A DNA stretch of 64,000 bases, taken from the NCBI GenBank assembly GCA_949296355.1, contig CASFPS010000004.1, positions 46,087 through 110,086 on the forward strand. The letters run 5' to 3'. The translations under genes and the position numbers were made by a program. Below the pieces are notes generated by a model, which did no database searches, was not told the DNA's origin, and worked only from the letters and a program-made list of their open reading frames with translations. This DNA is from an uncultured bacterium. GTDB lineage: Bacteria; Cyanobacteriota; Vampirovibrionia; Gastranaerophilales; Gastranaerophilaceae. Below are positions 37,734 through 46,289 of the stretch, piece after piece; positions within the stretch are counted from its first letter, which is position 1, and each line of letters begins with the position of its first letter.

Positions 37734-40238
37734 TTATTTTACTACAATATTTACTAATTTTTTAGGAACAACAATTACCTTTACAATATCTTTTCCGGAA
37801 GTCAATTCTTTAACTTTTTCGCTTGAAAGTGCAAGGGTTTTTAATTCTTCATCACTTAACCCTTCATCAGCTTCCAGTTTGTCTTTAACTTTTCCGTTAA
37901 CCTGAACGACAAGAGTTATCTTGCTTGCTTTTGCAAGGTTTTCGTCCCACTCACACCAATTTTCATCGTGGATAGAACCAACATAGCCCAAATCATGCCA
38001 GATTTCCTCGGACATATGAACCGTAACCGGAGCCATAAGCTTGATTAAGGAAATTACTGCAAAACTAAAGACATTTTTATCCTCTTCAGTAAGAGCAGCA
38101 CCCCCAATACATTTACTCTCTTTACATTTACCCCCGAGCCATTCGTAAATAGCATTTGTAAGTTCTCTGTACTTAGAAATAACCGTATTAAACTGGAAGT
38201 CACTGGCTATATCGTTTGTAATACCTTTCATTGCAATATGAACGGTTCTTACAAGATCGTCATTCTCTCTTTTAAGAGGGAATTCAAGCTTATAATCTTT
38301 AGTAATCAGATTTTGATTTTCGCTCACAAGCCTCCACACACGGTTAAGGAATTTGTAACATCCCTCAACACCTGCATCAGACCAGTCAAAATCTCTTGCC
38401 GGCGGTGAGTCGGAAAGAATAAACAATCTTGCCGTATCAGCCCCGTAGTTTTCAAATATTTCATCCGGATCTACCGTATTACCTTTGGATTTTGACATTT
38501 TTGAACCGTCTTTCAAGACCATACCCTGAGTTAACAGATTTGTAAACGGCTCCTCAAAGCTAAGAAGCCCTAAATCCTTCAAAGCCTTTGTAAAGAATCT
38601 TGAATACAAAAGGTGTAAAATAGCATGCTCAATTCCGCCTACATACTGGTCAACCGGAAGCCATTTGTCCACAAGTTCTTTAGAAAACGGTTTTTCACTG
38701 TTTTTTGCATCAGAATACCTCATATAATACCAGCTTGAGCAAACAAAAGTATCCATAGTATCCATCTCTCTTCTGGCTTTTCCGCCGCAAACCGGACAGG
38801 TGGTTTCTGCAAATGTTTTTGAAGTTGTTATCGGAGATTTCCCGACAACAGAAAAATCGACATCAGTCGGAAGCATAACCGGAAGATTTTCTTCTTTTTC
38901 CGGAACGATTCCGCACTTGTCGCAATAAATCATAGGGATTGGAGCACCCCAGTATCTCTGGCGTGAAATAAGCCAGTCACGAAGTCTGTACTGGGTTTTA
39001 AATTCTCCGAATCCTTCATCGACAGCTTTTTGTGTAATTGCCTTCTTAGCTTCCGTATTTTTCATGCCGGAAAATTCGCCTGAATTTACAAGAACACCTT
39101 CTTCTGTATAAGCGGCTTCTGAACAGTCAGAAGGGTTTTTAGGATCCTGAATAACAACTTTTAGAGGAAGATTGTATTTTTTTGCAAAATCATAGTCTCT
39201 TGTATCGTGGGTAGGAACTGCCATTACAGCGCCGGTTCCGTATTCTACAAGCGCATAGTCTGCCGTCCAGAGCGGAAATTCTTCGCCGTTAAACGGGTTT
39301 ATGCAATGAGTACCTAAAGGCACGCCTGTTTTGACTCTCTCTGTAGAAAGCCTTTCGATTTCCGTCATTTTTCTTGCATTTGCTCTGTATTCTTCAACCG
39401 CCTGCTTATTTCCAGGAGTTGTAAGTTTTTCTATATCTTTATATTCCGGAGCAACAACGAGATAAGTAATTCCGTAAACCGTATCCGGTCTTGTCGTATA
39501 AACAGGAACTTCAAGCCCCGGAACCTCTTTTACTTTAAATCTGATGATAGCTCCCTGAGATTTTCCAATCCAGTTTGCCTGCATGGTCTTAACATTATCA
39601 CCCCAGCCTTTAAGCTTGTCTAAATCTTCAAGAAGGCGCTCGGCATAATCAGTAATCTTAAAGAACCATTGAGACAGGTATTTCTTCTCAACAACGCTGT
39701 CACATCTCCAGCACTTGCCATCAATTACTTGTTCATTTGCAAGAACGGTTCCGCAATTGTCACACCAATTAACAGCAGCTTCTTTTTTGTAAGCAAGCCC
39801 TTTTTTGTAAAGCTGGATAAATAACCATTGCGTCCACTTATAATAATCCGGCTTACAGGTTGTAACTTCTCTCTGCCAGTCATAAGAAAGACCAAGCATT
39901 TTAAGCTGCTTTGTCATATAAGCAATATTTTCATCAGTCCATTTTGCAGGATCAGCGCCGTGTTTCATAGCCGCATTTTCAGCCGGGAGTCCGAAACTAT
40001 CCCATCCCATCGGATGAAGAACATTGTACCCTTGCATTTTCTTAAACCTTGCAATAACGTCTGTTATTGTATAGTTTCTGACATGTCCCATGTGAAGTTT
40101 TCCGGATGGATACGGAAACATCGACAGGGCATAATACTTAGGTTTGTCACAATCATCAGGCGTGTGGAAAACATTATTATCTTCCCAATACTTCTGCCAT
40201 TTCTTCTCTATTTCCTGCGGAAAATATGCCTCTTTCAT
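37734..40238 (-). CDS. leuS: Leucyl-tRNA synthetase
   Basis: The 834-residue class I synthetase has the HIGH motif in FPYPSGKLHMGHVRNY near residue 37-52. Zinc-binding CDNCG...CWRCDS cysteines lie near 160-182. A large editing (CP1) domain follows near 220-415, and the KMSKS motif sits in DGSKMSKSKGNTVDPDEI near 580. A C-terminal anticodon-binding domain ends the protein. It charges tRNA-Leu and hydrolyses mischarged products. The length is typical. It stands alone, with a GGAGGAG ribosome binding site and its own terminator. Confidence 0.97.
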   Translation of the reverse strand: MKEAYFPQEIEKKWQKYWEDNNVFHTPDDCDKPKYYALSMFPYPSGKLHMGHVRNYTITDVIARFKKMQGYNVLHPMGWDSFGLPAENAAMKHGADPAKWTDENIAYMTKQLKMLGLSYDWQREVTTCKPDYYKWTQWLFIQLYKKGLAYKKEAAVNWCDNCGTVLANEQVIDGKCWRCDSVVEKKYLSQWFFKITDYAERLLEDLDKLKGWGDNVKTMQANWIGKSQGAIIRFKVKEVPGLEVPVYTTRPDTVYGITYLVVAPEYKDIEKLTTPGNKQAVEEYRANARKMTEIERLSTERVKTGVPLGTHCINPFNGEEFPLWTADYALVEYGTGAVMAVPTHDTRDYDFAKKYNLPLKVVIQDPKNPSDCSEAAYTEEGVLVNSGEFSGMKNTEAKKAITQKAVDEGFGEFKTQYRLRDWLISRQRYWGAPIPMIYCDKCGIVPEKEENLPVMLPTDVDFSVVGKSPITTSKTFAETTCPVCGGKARREMDTMDTFVCSSWYYMRYSDAKNSEKPFSKELVDKWLPVDQYVGGIEHAILHLLYSRFFTKALKDLGLLSFEEPFTNLLTQGMVLKDGSKMSKSKGNTVDPDEIFENYGADTARLFILSDSPPARDFDWSDAGVEGCYKFLNRVWRLVSENQNLITKDYKLEFPLKRENDDLVRTVHIAMKGITNDIASDFQFNTVISKYRELTNAIYEWLGGKCKESKCIGGAALTEEDKNVFSFAVISLIKLMAPVTVHMSEEIWHDLGYVGSIHDENWCEWDENLAKASKITLVVQVNGKVKDKLEADEGLSDEELKTLALSSEKVKELTSGKDIVKVIVVPKKLVNIVVK

Positions 40239-40312
40239 TTACTCCTCCTTGCATTAATATTGATATTTTACCACAAAAATAAATTATAAATGACTCTTAA
40301 AAATAACCCCAT

Positions 40313-41035
40313 TTATTTTTTATATGGAATAAAAATTTTATTATATATATTAACAGAATCTCTTTCAGGAACCTTAGCAATAAAAACAATATTATTTTTA
40401 CTATTCTCTATTTCATCAAAAAATTGTTGTTTTAACGTTTTATCATTATTTAAATCGTTTATTAAATTATCAAAATTATTAATAATTATACAAACATTAT
40501 TATCCTGTTCTTTTGACACATCTTTAACTTTTTGAATAAAATCTTTCGGATTACTTTTATACAATAAATTTCTTTGTTCAAACTTAAAATCCTTAGAAAA
40601 TAAATTCCCAATGTCATTTAATGTACTTTCCGGAGCATTTGTTATTACCATTTTGGGAAGTTCTACTGCCTTAGAATCTGTTAAATGCATTAAGGCGACA
40701 AAACGTTTAAAGATATCAGTATCGTGAGAAATCTCAAACTGCTTAAATAGCTCATTATTAAGCCTCCCAGCTTCCGCTTCTACCTCGCTTAACTGCTTTG
40801 AAGAAGTAGATTGTCTTAAATCCTGATAAGTACAAACTTTTATCAAATTCTGCTTCTTTATACCGGATTTATTTTTATAAAAAAGTCCACCTAAAGCAAT
40901 AGCTGCCAATCCGCCTAATGAATAATATAAAATTCTGTCACTACGCTTTCTTTTATTATTAAAATCATTATTTCTATTATTGTTTAGGTTTTCTTTACTT
41001 ACAATATTAAATTGTGTAATAGTGTTAATATTCAT
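40313..41035 (-). CDS. Hypothetical membrane-anchored protein with a degenerate AAA-like segment
   Basis: The 240-residue protein has an Asn-rich N-terminus and a single hydrophobic helix near 37-54 (LYYSLGGLAAIALGGLFY). The rest is polar. The block LPKMVITNAPESTLNDIG near 125 and VCIIINNFDNLINDL near 180 recall the Walker A strand/loop and Walker B strand of AAA proteins. However, there is no GxGKT motif, and Asn replaces the catalytic acid after the Walker B strand. It may be a decayed or non-hydrolysing ATPase relative; this is tentative. It starts 11 bp after the stop of the 150-residue gene, with no strong ribosome binding site. Confidence 0.55.
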   Translation of the reverse strand: MNINTITQFNIVSKENLNNNRNNDFNNKRKRSDRILYYSLGGLAAIALGGLFYKNKSGIKKQNLIKVCTYQDLRQSTSSKQLSEVEAEAGRLNNELFKQFEISHDTDIFKRFVALMHLTDSKAVELPKMVITNAPESTLNDIGNLFSKDFKFEQRNLLYKSNPKDFIQKVKDVSKEQDNNVCIIINNFDNLINDLNNDKTLKQQFFDEIENSKNNIVFIAKVPERDSVNIYNKIFIPYKK

Positions 41036-41046
41036 GTGAATCAGTT

Positions 41047-41499
41047 TTAAAAAGATTTTTTATAAAGTTTTTCAATAAGTTGAACATTCTCGGCTTTATC
41101 ATTTAATCTATCAAGCTCAGATTTTAACATACGTATTGTAAAATCATCGTTAATACCATTATTAATCTTTTCTTCTATTTGAGATTTCTTCCTCAAAACT
41201 TTATCTATTGCTGATTTTAATTTTTTATAGGCTTTCTGAATTTTATCTTCACTCACTAAAAAAGAGTTTCCTTCAGCTATCTGACGCAATTCCCAATCAT
41301 CTTTTTTGTGAAAAAATTCTGCCATATCAATCATTTCTTTATCAGAACGTTCTAATATCCTTAATTTTTTCCAACTCCACTTAGCACTGTGGTCAACGGG
41401 CTTGCTAAAACAAGCCTTAAATTGAATATTGCCAGGGTTATAGATTTTTTGATTTAATGAAATGCTTGCAATTTTCACAATCTTTATCTCCATATACAA
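41047..41499 (-). CDS. Hypothetical 150-residue helical protein
   Basis: No family is recognised. Residues 24-30 carry NIQFKAC, similar to N-terminal motifs of other orphans here. The remainder is basic, charged and helical, probably coiled coil near 75-140 (KAYKKLKSAIDKVLRKKSQI). There is no membrane helix. An in-frame ATG two codons downstream is an alternative start. It is probably co-transcribed with the membrane-anchored gene at 40313, which starts 11 bp after its stop. Confidence 0.55.
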   Translation of the reverse strand: MYMEIKIVKIASISLNQKIYNPGNIQFKACFSKPVDHSAKWSWKKLRILERSDKEMIDMAEFFHKKDDWELRQIAEGNSFLVSEDKIQKAYKKLKSAIDKVLRKKSQIEEKINNGINDDFTIRMLKSELDRLNDKAENVQLIEKLYKKSF

Positions 41500-41568
41500 T
41501 TATTACAATATACTATAAAACCTAAATAGATTTTTTTTGCTACTTTATAACAATTTGTTAACAAATCT

Positions 41569-41913
41569 TTACACATCAATATCATCATCCGGCTGTTCGG
41601 GTAAATCAGGCTCTGCAACCTGTTTTTGCAGTTTTTCATTTAATTCCTGAAGAGTTATAGACTTATCCATTTGCTTAAGAGCGTTTAAAACAGCTATTTT
41701 ATAATCAGCATCCTCTCTGTTTTTAGGGTTATCCACAATTTCACCTATCTTTTGCCCTAAATACCCCATAACGACAATTGCAGGTACAAGTATAGTTGCA
41801 GTTGTTAAAATTGCATGCATATCAATAGTACCGACTCTTATAATACTTACGGTACCTATTACAAGCATCGTCAAAACGATAAATAATAATCTTATATTTT
41901 CTGTATAACCCAT
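41569..41913 (-). CDS. Small two-helix membrane protein at the end of the flhA operon
   Basis: In this 114-residue protein hydrophobic helices lie at about 7-26 (RLLFIVLTMLVIGTVSIIR) and 34-52 (ILTTATILVPAIVVMGYLG). A cytoplasmic acidic tail ends in PEQPDDDIDV. No family is known to me. It follows the PilZ gene by 17 bp on the same strand, so it belongs to the flhA-PilZ transcript. A perfect palindrome (ATTTGTTAACAAAT, 41553-41566) lies just after its stop codon. A flagellar or membrane-accessory role is inferred from position only. Confidence 0.65.
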   Translation of the reverse strand: MGYTENIRLLFIVLTMLVIGTVSIIRVGTIDMHAILTTATILVPAIVVMGYLGQKIGEIVDNPKNREDADYKIAVLNALKQMDKSITLQELNEKLQKQVAEPDLPEQPDDDIDV

Positions 41914-41930
41914 ATTATATTTGTTCTATA

Positions 41931-42536
41931 CTACTCTTCATTGCTTGATTTATTAAGGTTTTCCATATCTTTTTTCATACAGAATTGAACAAGCGTCATC
42001 TTATCAATATTGCTCAAGCAGATAAAGCGTCCTGATATTGTATACAACCCGCTGTCGCCTTTTTCAACCCTTATAAGCTGGTATTTGCAATTAATAACCT
42101 GCTCATCACTTAATTTTATTGATACATCATAATCCTTATCCATATCAATATTTTCTTCTGTTCTAAGTTTCATACCGCCGGCTGAAAGGTCAAGCGTACG
42201 GACTTTATGCGAAATCTCTCCGCAGGTTAAAGTCAAATCTTCAATAAACTTAATACGCGTAAATTTACGTCTCTGCAAGAAGCGGTGCTTAACAGGATTA
42301 GCTATTGTTATAACGTTATTTTCAAGATTCTGAATATAAGATTCAAAATAAAGATAACCGTTATCCGTAAACGAATAAAAGTCGCAAATATGGTTAATCA
42401 TCAAGCCTTCCGGTTTGAATTTTAACTCCATTCTAAAACCGTCAGAAGAAACTTCTAAGACTTTCCCCTTATTTGTTTTCTTAAAATCCTGCGGAACTAT
42501 TGTTACTATTTGATTATCCTTAATCAGTTCTCTCAT
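41931..42536 (-). CDS. PilZ-domain c-di-GMP-binding protein (YcgR-like)
   Basis: In this 201-residue protein an N-terminal YcgR-type beta domain covers about 1-80. A PilZ domain follows with both ligand-binding motifs intact: RxxxR in QRRKFTR (R90, R94) and D/NxSxxG as DLSAGG (116-121). YcgR-like proteins bind c-di-GMP and slow or stop flagellar rotation. The gene follows flhA by 23 bp and is clearly in its operon, which strongly suggests that c-di-GMP controls motility in this organism. The C-terminus has a charged tail. Confidence 0.9.
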   Translation of the reverse strand: MRELIKDNQIVTIVPQDFKKTNKGKVLEVSSDGFRMELKFKPEGLMINHICDFYSFTDNGYLYFESYIQNLENNVITIANPVKHRFLQRRKFTRIKFIEDLTLTCGEISHKVRTLDLSAGGMKLRTEENIDMDKDYDVSIKLSDEQVINCKYQLIRVEKGDSGLYTISGRFICLSNIDKMTLVQFCMKKDMENLNKSSNEE

Positions 42537-42559
42537 ACTTACCCTTTCTATATATTTAA

Positions 42560-44653
42560 TTAAGTTTTAACCATTCCAACCGAACGCACTTTTACATTCG
42601 GACTTATTTCATTATATGACATAATTGAAATCTGAGGATATGTTCTTTCTACAAGTTTTCTGAATAAAAGCCTTATCGGAGAAGAACAAAGAATTACAGG
42701 CTGATTTCCAGTTGCTGTAATTGCTTTTTCCAGCTCTAGATTCATCTTATCAAACATATTTTTAGTAAATGAAGGATCTAAAGTTACACTCATGCCGTCA
42801 GGACTTGCGCCTTTTGCAATTGTATTTTCAACATCCGGAGCAAGAGTGATAACATAAAGTTCGCCCGTATCTGCAAGATTCTGTTTGCAAATATTTCTTG
42901 AAAGCGCCTGACGAACATGTTCCGTTAAGAAGTTCGGATTCTTGTTGATTTTAGCCTGCAGGCTTATGGTCTCTAATATCGTTTTCAAGTCTCTTACAGC
43001 AACCCCCTCTTTCAAAAGATTCTGCATAACAACCTGAACATCGCCTACTGTAATATCTTTCATCATGTCGTTAACATAATCTTCCGAAACCTCTTTTTTA
43101 AGATTATCAATAAGCTGCTGAACATCAAATCTGGAAAGAATTTCAGAAGCGCATTTTTTGATAACTTCCGTTATATGTGTAGAAATAACTGCAGAAGCCG
43201 ACACAACAGTATATCCGGACATTTCTGCCATATCCTTATCCTTAGGCTCAATCCACAAAGCAGGAAGTCCAAACGCCGGCTCAATTGCGTGAATACCGTT
43301 TATTGCAAGGTTCCCGACAGGATCTCCTGCACACATGGCAAGATATCTTTCAGGATAAACATCACCTGATTCAAGCGCAACACCTTTAAGTTTTATCTGA
43401 TAGGAATTCGGAGAAAGCTGCAAATTATCTCTTACACGTATGGAAGGGAGAATTATACCTAAATCCAGAGCCATCTGGCGCCTTATTTGAGCAATACGTT
43501 CCAGCAAATCTCCTCCCATTTCAATGTTAAGAAGCTGCACAAGCCTGTAACCTACTTCAATTTCAATAGTATCAACATTCAAAAGCTCCATGACACTTTC
43601 TCTTGTAGCTTTTGCTCTTTTTTCTTTTTTGCCGAGTTTTTCCTGATGAGCCTGTTCAAGCTGCTGAGCCTGTTCTGTAGCTTTCTGTTCTTTCTTTGCC
43701 TTCATTTTAAAGTAAGCAAAAGCGCCTGTAATTGCCGCAATTGAAATAAACGGTATTGTCGGCATGCCCGGAACTATACCCATAAATCCTATTAAGCCTG
43801 ATACAACGCCAAGCACTCTAGGGTCTGAGAACATTTCATTTTTAATATCTTCTGAGAGTGATTCATCTTTACCGGTTGCTCTTGATACAATCAAACCTGT
43901 TGCTGTAGAGATTAAAAGAGCCGGGACCTGTGATACAAGACCGTCACCTACGGTTAATATTGTGTAAGTCGAAAGTGCGGTTTGAATATCCATATGAAGC
44001 TGGATAACACCTATTATCAAGCCGCCGACAATATTTATAACAGTAATTACAATACCGGCAGTCGCATCACCTTTTACGAACTTAGAAGCACCATCCATTG
44101 TACCGTAGAAATCAGTTTCACGCTCTAACTTCCGGCGCCTTTCTTTAGCCTGATCTTCATTAATGAGTCCGGAGTTTAAATCAGCATCAATACTCAATTG
44201 TTTACCCGGCATCTTATCTAATGTAAATCTAGCAGAAACTTCTGCAACACGGGTTGCACCGCCTGTAATAACCATAAAGTTGATTAATACAAGGATACAG
44301 AAGATTACTGCACCGACTACATAGTTACCGCCGACTACAAATTCGCCGAAGGAATTAATAACATTTCCCGCCTCGCCATAGAGAAGAATCAATCGGGTAG
44401 AACTCACGTTCAACCCCAGACGGAAAAGAGTTGCAATAAGTAACACTGTTGGAAAGGATGAATAATCAAGGGGTTCCTGTGTATATAAGCATACTAAAAG
44501 TATTACTACCGCAAGCGAGATATTTATTGTAAGCAGTAAATCCAGTAGCGGAGCGGGAAGAGGAATTACCATCATGCACACAATTACGACCAAGCCTATG
44601 GCAAGGACGATATCGTTATTGCTTAAAAGTTTTGATAATTTGCCCAGTTCCAT
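42560..44653 (-). CDS. flhA: Flagellar type III export protein FlhA
   Basis: The 697-residue protein begins with about eight membrane helices (to residue 310). The conserved cytoplasmic loop RFTLDKMPGKQLSIDADLNSGLI near 145-165 marks the FHIPEP family. The C-terminal cytoplasmic domain (about 350-697) forms the nonameric ring that docks chaperone-substrate complexes. Together with FlhB and FliPQR it makes the export gate. It is the first gene of the flhA-PilZ-small-membrane-protein operon and has a good promoter upstream. Confidence 0.97.
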   Translation of the reverse strand: MELGKLSKLLSNNDIVLAIGLVVIVCMMVIPLPAPLLDLLLTINISLAVVILLVCLYTQEPLDYSSFPTVLLIATLFRLGLNVSSTRLILLYGEAGNVINSFGEFVVGGNYVVGAVIFCILVLINFMVITGGATRVAEVSARFTLDKMPGKQLSIDADLNSGLINEDQAKERRRKLERETDFYGTMDGASKFVKGDATAGIVITVINIVGGLIIGVIQLHMDIQTALSTYTILTVGDGLVSQVPALLISTATGLIVSRATGKDESLSEDIKNEMFSDPRVLGVVSGLIGFMGIVPGMPTIPFISIAAITGAFAYFKMKAKKEQKATEQAQQLEQAHQEKLGKKEKRAKATRESVMELLNVDTIEIEVGYRLVQLLNIEMGGDLLERIAQIRRQMALDLGIILPSIRVRDNLQLSPNSYQIKLKGVALESGDVYPERYLAMCAGDPVGNLAINGIHAIEPAFGLPALWIEPKDKDMAEMSGYTVVSASAVISTHITEVIKKCASEILSRFDVQQLIDNLKKEVSEDYVNDMMKDITVGDVQVVMQNLLKEGVAVRDLKTILETISLQAKINKNPNFLTEHVRQALSRNICKQNLADTGELYVITLAPDVENTIAKGASPDGMSVTLDPSFTKNMFDKMNLELEKAITATGNQPVILCSSPIRLLFRKLVERTYPQISIMSYNEISPNVKVRSVGMVKT

Positions 44654-44692
44654 TATTCTTTAGCCTTTATCAGGCAATCCTCTCCAATTAAC

Positions 44693-44720
44693 ATTTTATC
44701 ACCACTTATTGAAATATCAA
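44693..44720 (-). promoter_or_regulatory. flhA: Predicted flhA promoter
   Basis: On the minus strand TTGATA (44715-44720), a 16-bp spacer and TAAAAT (44693-44698). Transcription would start about 33 bases before the flhA ATG. This indicates that flhA has its own sigma-70 promoter, separate from the flhB and fliP transcripts. Confidence 0.5.
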
Positions 44721-44823
44721 AATTCTGGTTTTATGTAAATTTTTTTTAACAATTTATTTTGAACTATCAAAAAATATATTTACAGTACTTAATAAAAAAT
44801 ATAACAACAACAAAGAGGTTATT

Positions 44824-45200
44824 GTGAAAATATTATCTGCAACCCCTTATAATACGGGAATCAGAAAAAATTACAGCAGCTTTCGAGGTCTTAATAAAAG
44901 CAAAAAATTAGCAGCTTTAACTGCTGCAAGCATTGCATCCGCCGCAAGTCAGGTTAATGAAACCCTAAAGATGGATGATAAAAATTAAGTGCTTTTTTAG
45001 AGCAGCAAGCCTGGTCTCCGGTTCATTTCCCGTATATTTATTATGCTTCAAAAGAAGAAGCTCAAAAGATTCGTGAGACTTTTATTTCCAACGATAAAGC
45101 CTCTGAAATTCCGGTTTTGTATCTGGGTCTCCGTGACGGCAGACTGTTTAATGACCTTGAAAACAGAGATTTATCATTATACAAAACAGCTCATCTATAG
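44824..45200 (+). pseudogene. 5' fragments of a broken orphan gene
   Basis: A GTG at 44824, with AGAGG six bases upstream, opens a frame of 54 codons (starting MKILSATPYN, with SSFRG at 18-22) that stops at 44988. The reading then continues in the next frame. From about 44982 to the stop at 45198-45200 there are 72 clean codons containing WSPVHFPYIYYASKEEAQKI and PVLYLGLRDGRLFNDLENRD, with no start codon. This second stretch is too protein-like to be chance. The parts together look like the start of one gene interrupted by a frameshift, continuing into the frames at 45227 and 45628. It lies on the plus strand between flhA and flhB. Confidence 0.5.
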
Positions 45201-45226
45201 TCAGCGGAATAACAGCCGGATTTGCC

Positions 45227-45664
45227 TTGAAGAATTACTTTAACTACAATTCGTCCGATGACGTAAATATGTCAGATGAAAAACTTGACAATCAACAAAA
45301 TGTGACAACTCCTATAAAAGAACACTTCAAAAATATTGAAACAATAAAACCATATAGTGAAGCAGAGGATTGGGAAATTCGTGATGTAATCTCTGCATTG
45401 GCGTGGTTTATTGAAGATTTAGACAATTATGACGATGAGGAAGAATCTCAAATTGCAGCCGATGAAATGCTGTATTGTATCTATAATTTTATTGCTGAAA
45501 ATCATAACAAGCTCGAAAACAATGAATTTTCTAAAGAATTAGAAAAAGGCATAAATATTTTGCAGGAAAGACTTGGCAAAAATAACGACACCACGATGTA
45601 CAGCAGATATTATTTGCAAAAGATAAAATGGAATTTAGAAACAAATACTCCGATGAAAGTATAA
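45227..45664 (+). CDS. Hypothetical acidic protein, probably a fragment of a frameshifted gene
   Basis: The frame yields up to 145 residues from a TTG at 45227, or 131 from the ATG at 45269. Upstream in the same frame lies a hydrophobic stretch SIVSGITAGFALKN without a start, which suggests that the true beginning is in another frame. The protein is acidic and helical (DVISALAWFIEDLDNYDDEEESQ). No family is recognised. The end overlaps the next frame by 37 bp, again with similar-looking sequence on both sides. I treat it as the middle part of one damaged gene, but an independent small gene is possible. Confidence 0.45.
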   Translation: MKNYFNYNSSDDVNMSDEKLDNQQNVTTPIKEHFKNIETIKPYSEAEDWEIRDVISALAWFIEDLDNYDDEEESQIAADEMLYCIYNFIAENHNKLENNEFSKELEKGINILQERLGKNNDTTMYSRYYLQKIKWNLETNTPMKV

Positions 45665-46275
45665 AATCCGAACTTGCCAAGAAGCTATTCGGACCTCTTA
45701 ATAAAACCCCGTACTTAAAGAATTATAATGACATTAATAAAATCATATCATTGCTGGAAAGCGAACAAATAGAAAATTGTTATGGAAGTACTATTAACTT
45801 TAACGACAGAATAGTTAATTCAATTGCCAACATTGTTCCTACTGAATCTAACAAAAAGCAGTATGACAAAATGATTGAACTGCTAAAGAAGTTGCCGCTT
45901 ATTGATTACAACAAAAAAGATGAATTTGATATTTCTGTCATAGAAAAAATTATGAATGCCGAAAATTATGAACTGCTGGATATAGTTAAGGACAAGGATA
46001 TCAAATACCTCCCCGAATTGGACGTTGTTTATAATAATATTCATGACAGAAAGTTTAAAAAGTTTGTTGATACAGTAAACTTCAATGTCGATGAGTTGAT
46101 AAATATTATACGCAAAGAAGATAGTACCAAATTACATTTACTAGATAAATATCTAACATCACCAATGATATTGAATAATATTAATATAAGAGAACAGTTA
46201 ATATATGCACAAGAACGCTGCAGCAATGTTTTTGCAGAATATTTAGCAGACACATATCCTCATATTTTCAGATAA
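45628..46275 (+). CDS. Hypothetical protein, probable 3' part of a frameshifted gene
   Basis: The 215-residue frame starts at an ATG inside the preceding frame, without a convincing ribosome binding site. The sequence is soluble, rich in Asn, Ile and Lys, and helical (IISLLESEQIENC, KMIELLKKLPLIDYN). No family is recognised. It ends 14 bp before the flhB stop codon on the opposite strand. If translation from 45227 slipped once near 45630-45660, the two frames would make one continuous protein. This fits a single-base indel in a formerly longer gene of about 480 codons. Confidence 0.5.
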   Translation: MEFRNKYSDESIKSELAKKLFGPLNKTPYLKNYNDINKIISLLESEQIENCYGSTINFNDRIVNSIANIVPTESNKKQYDKMIELLKKLPLIDYNKKDEFDISVIEKIMNAENYELLDIVKDKDIKYLPELDVVYNNIHDRKFKKFVDTVNFNVDELINIIRKEDSTKLHLLDKYLTSPMILNNINIREQLIYAQERCSNVFAEYLADTYPHIFR

Positions 46276-46289
46276 AGCCTAATATTTGA

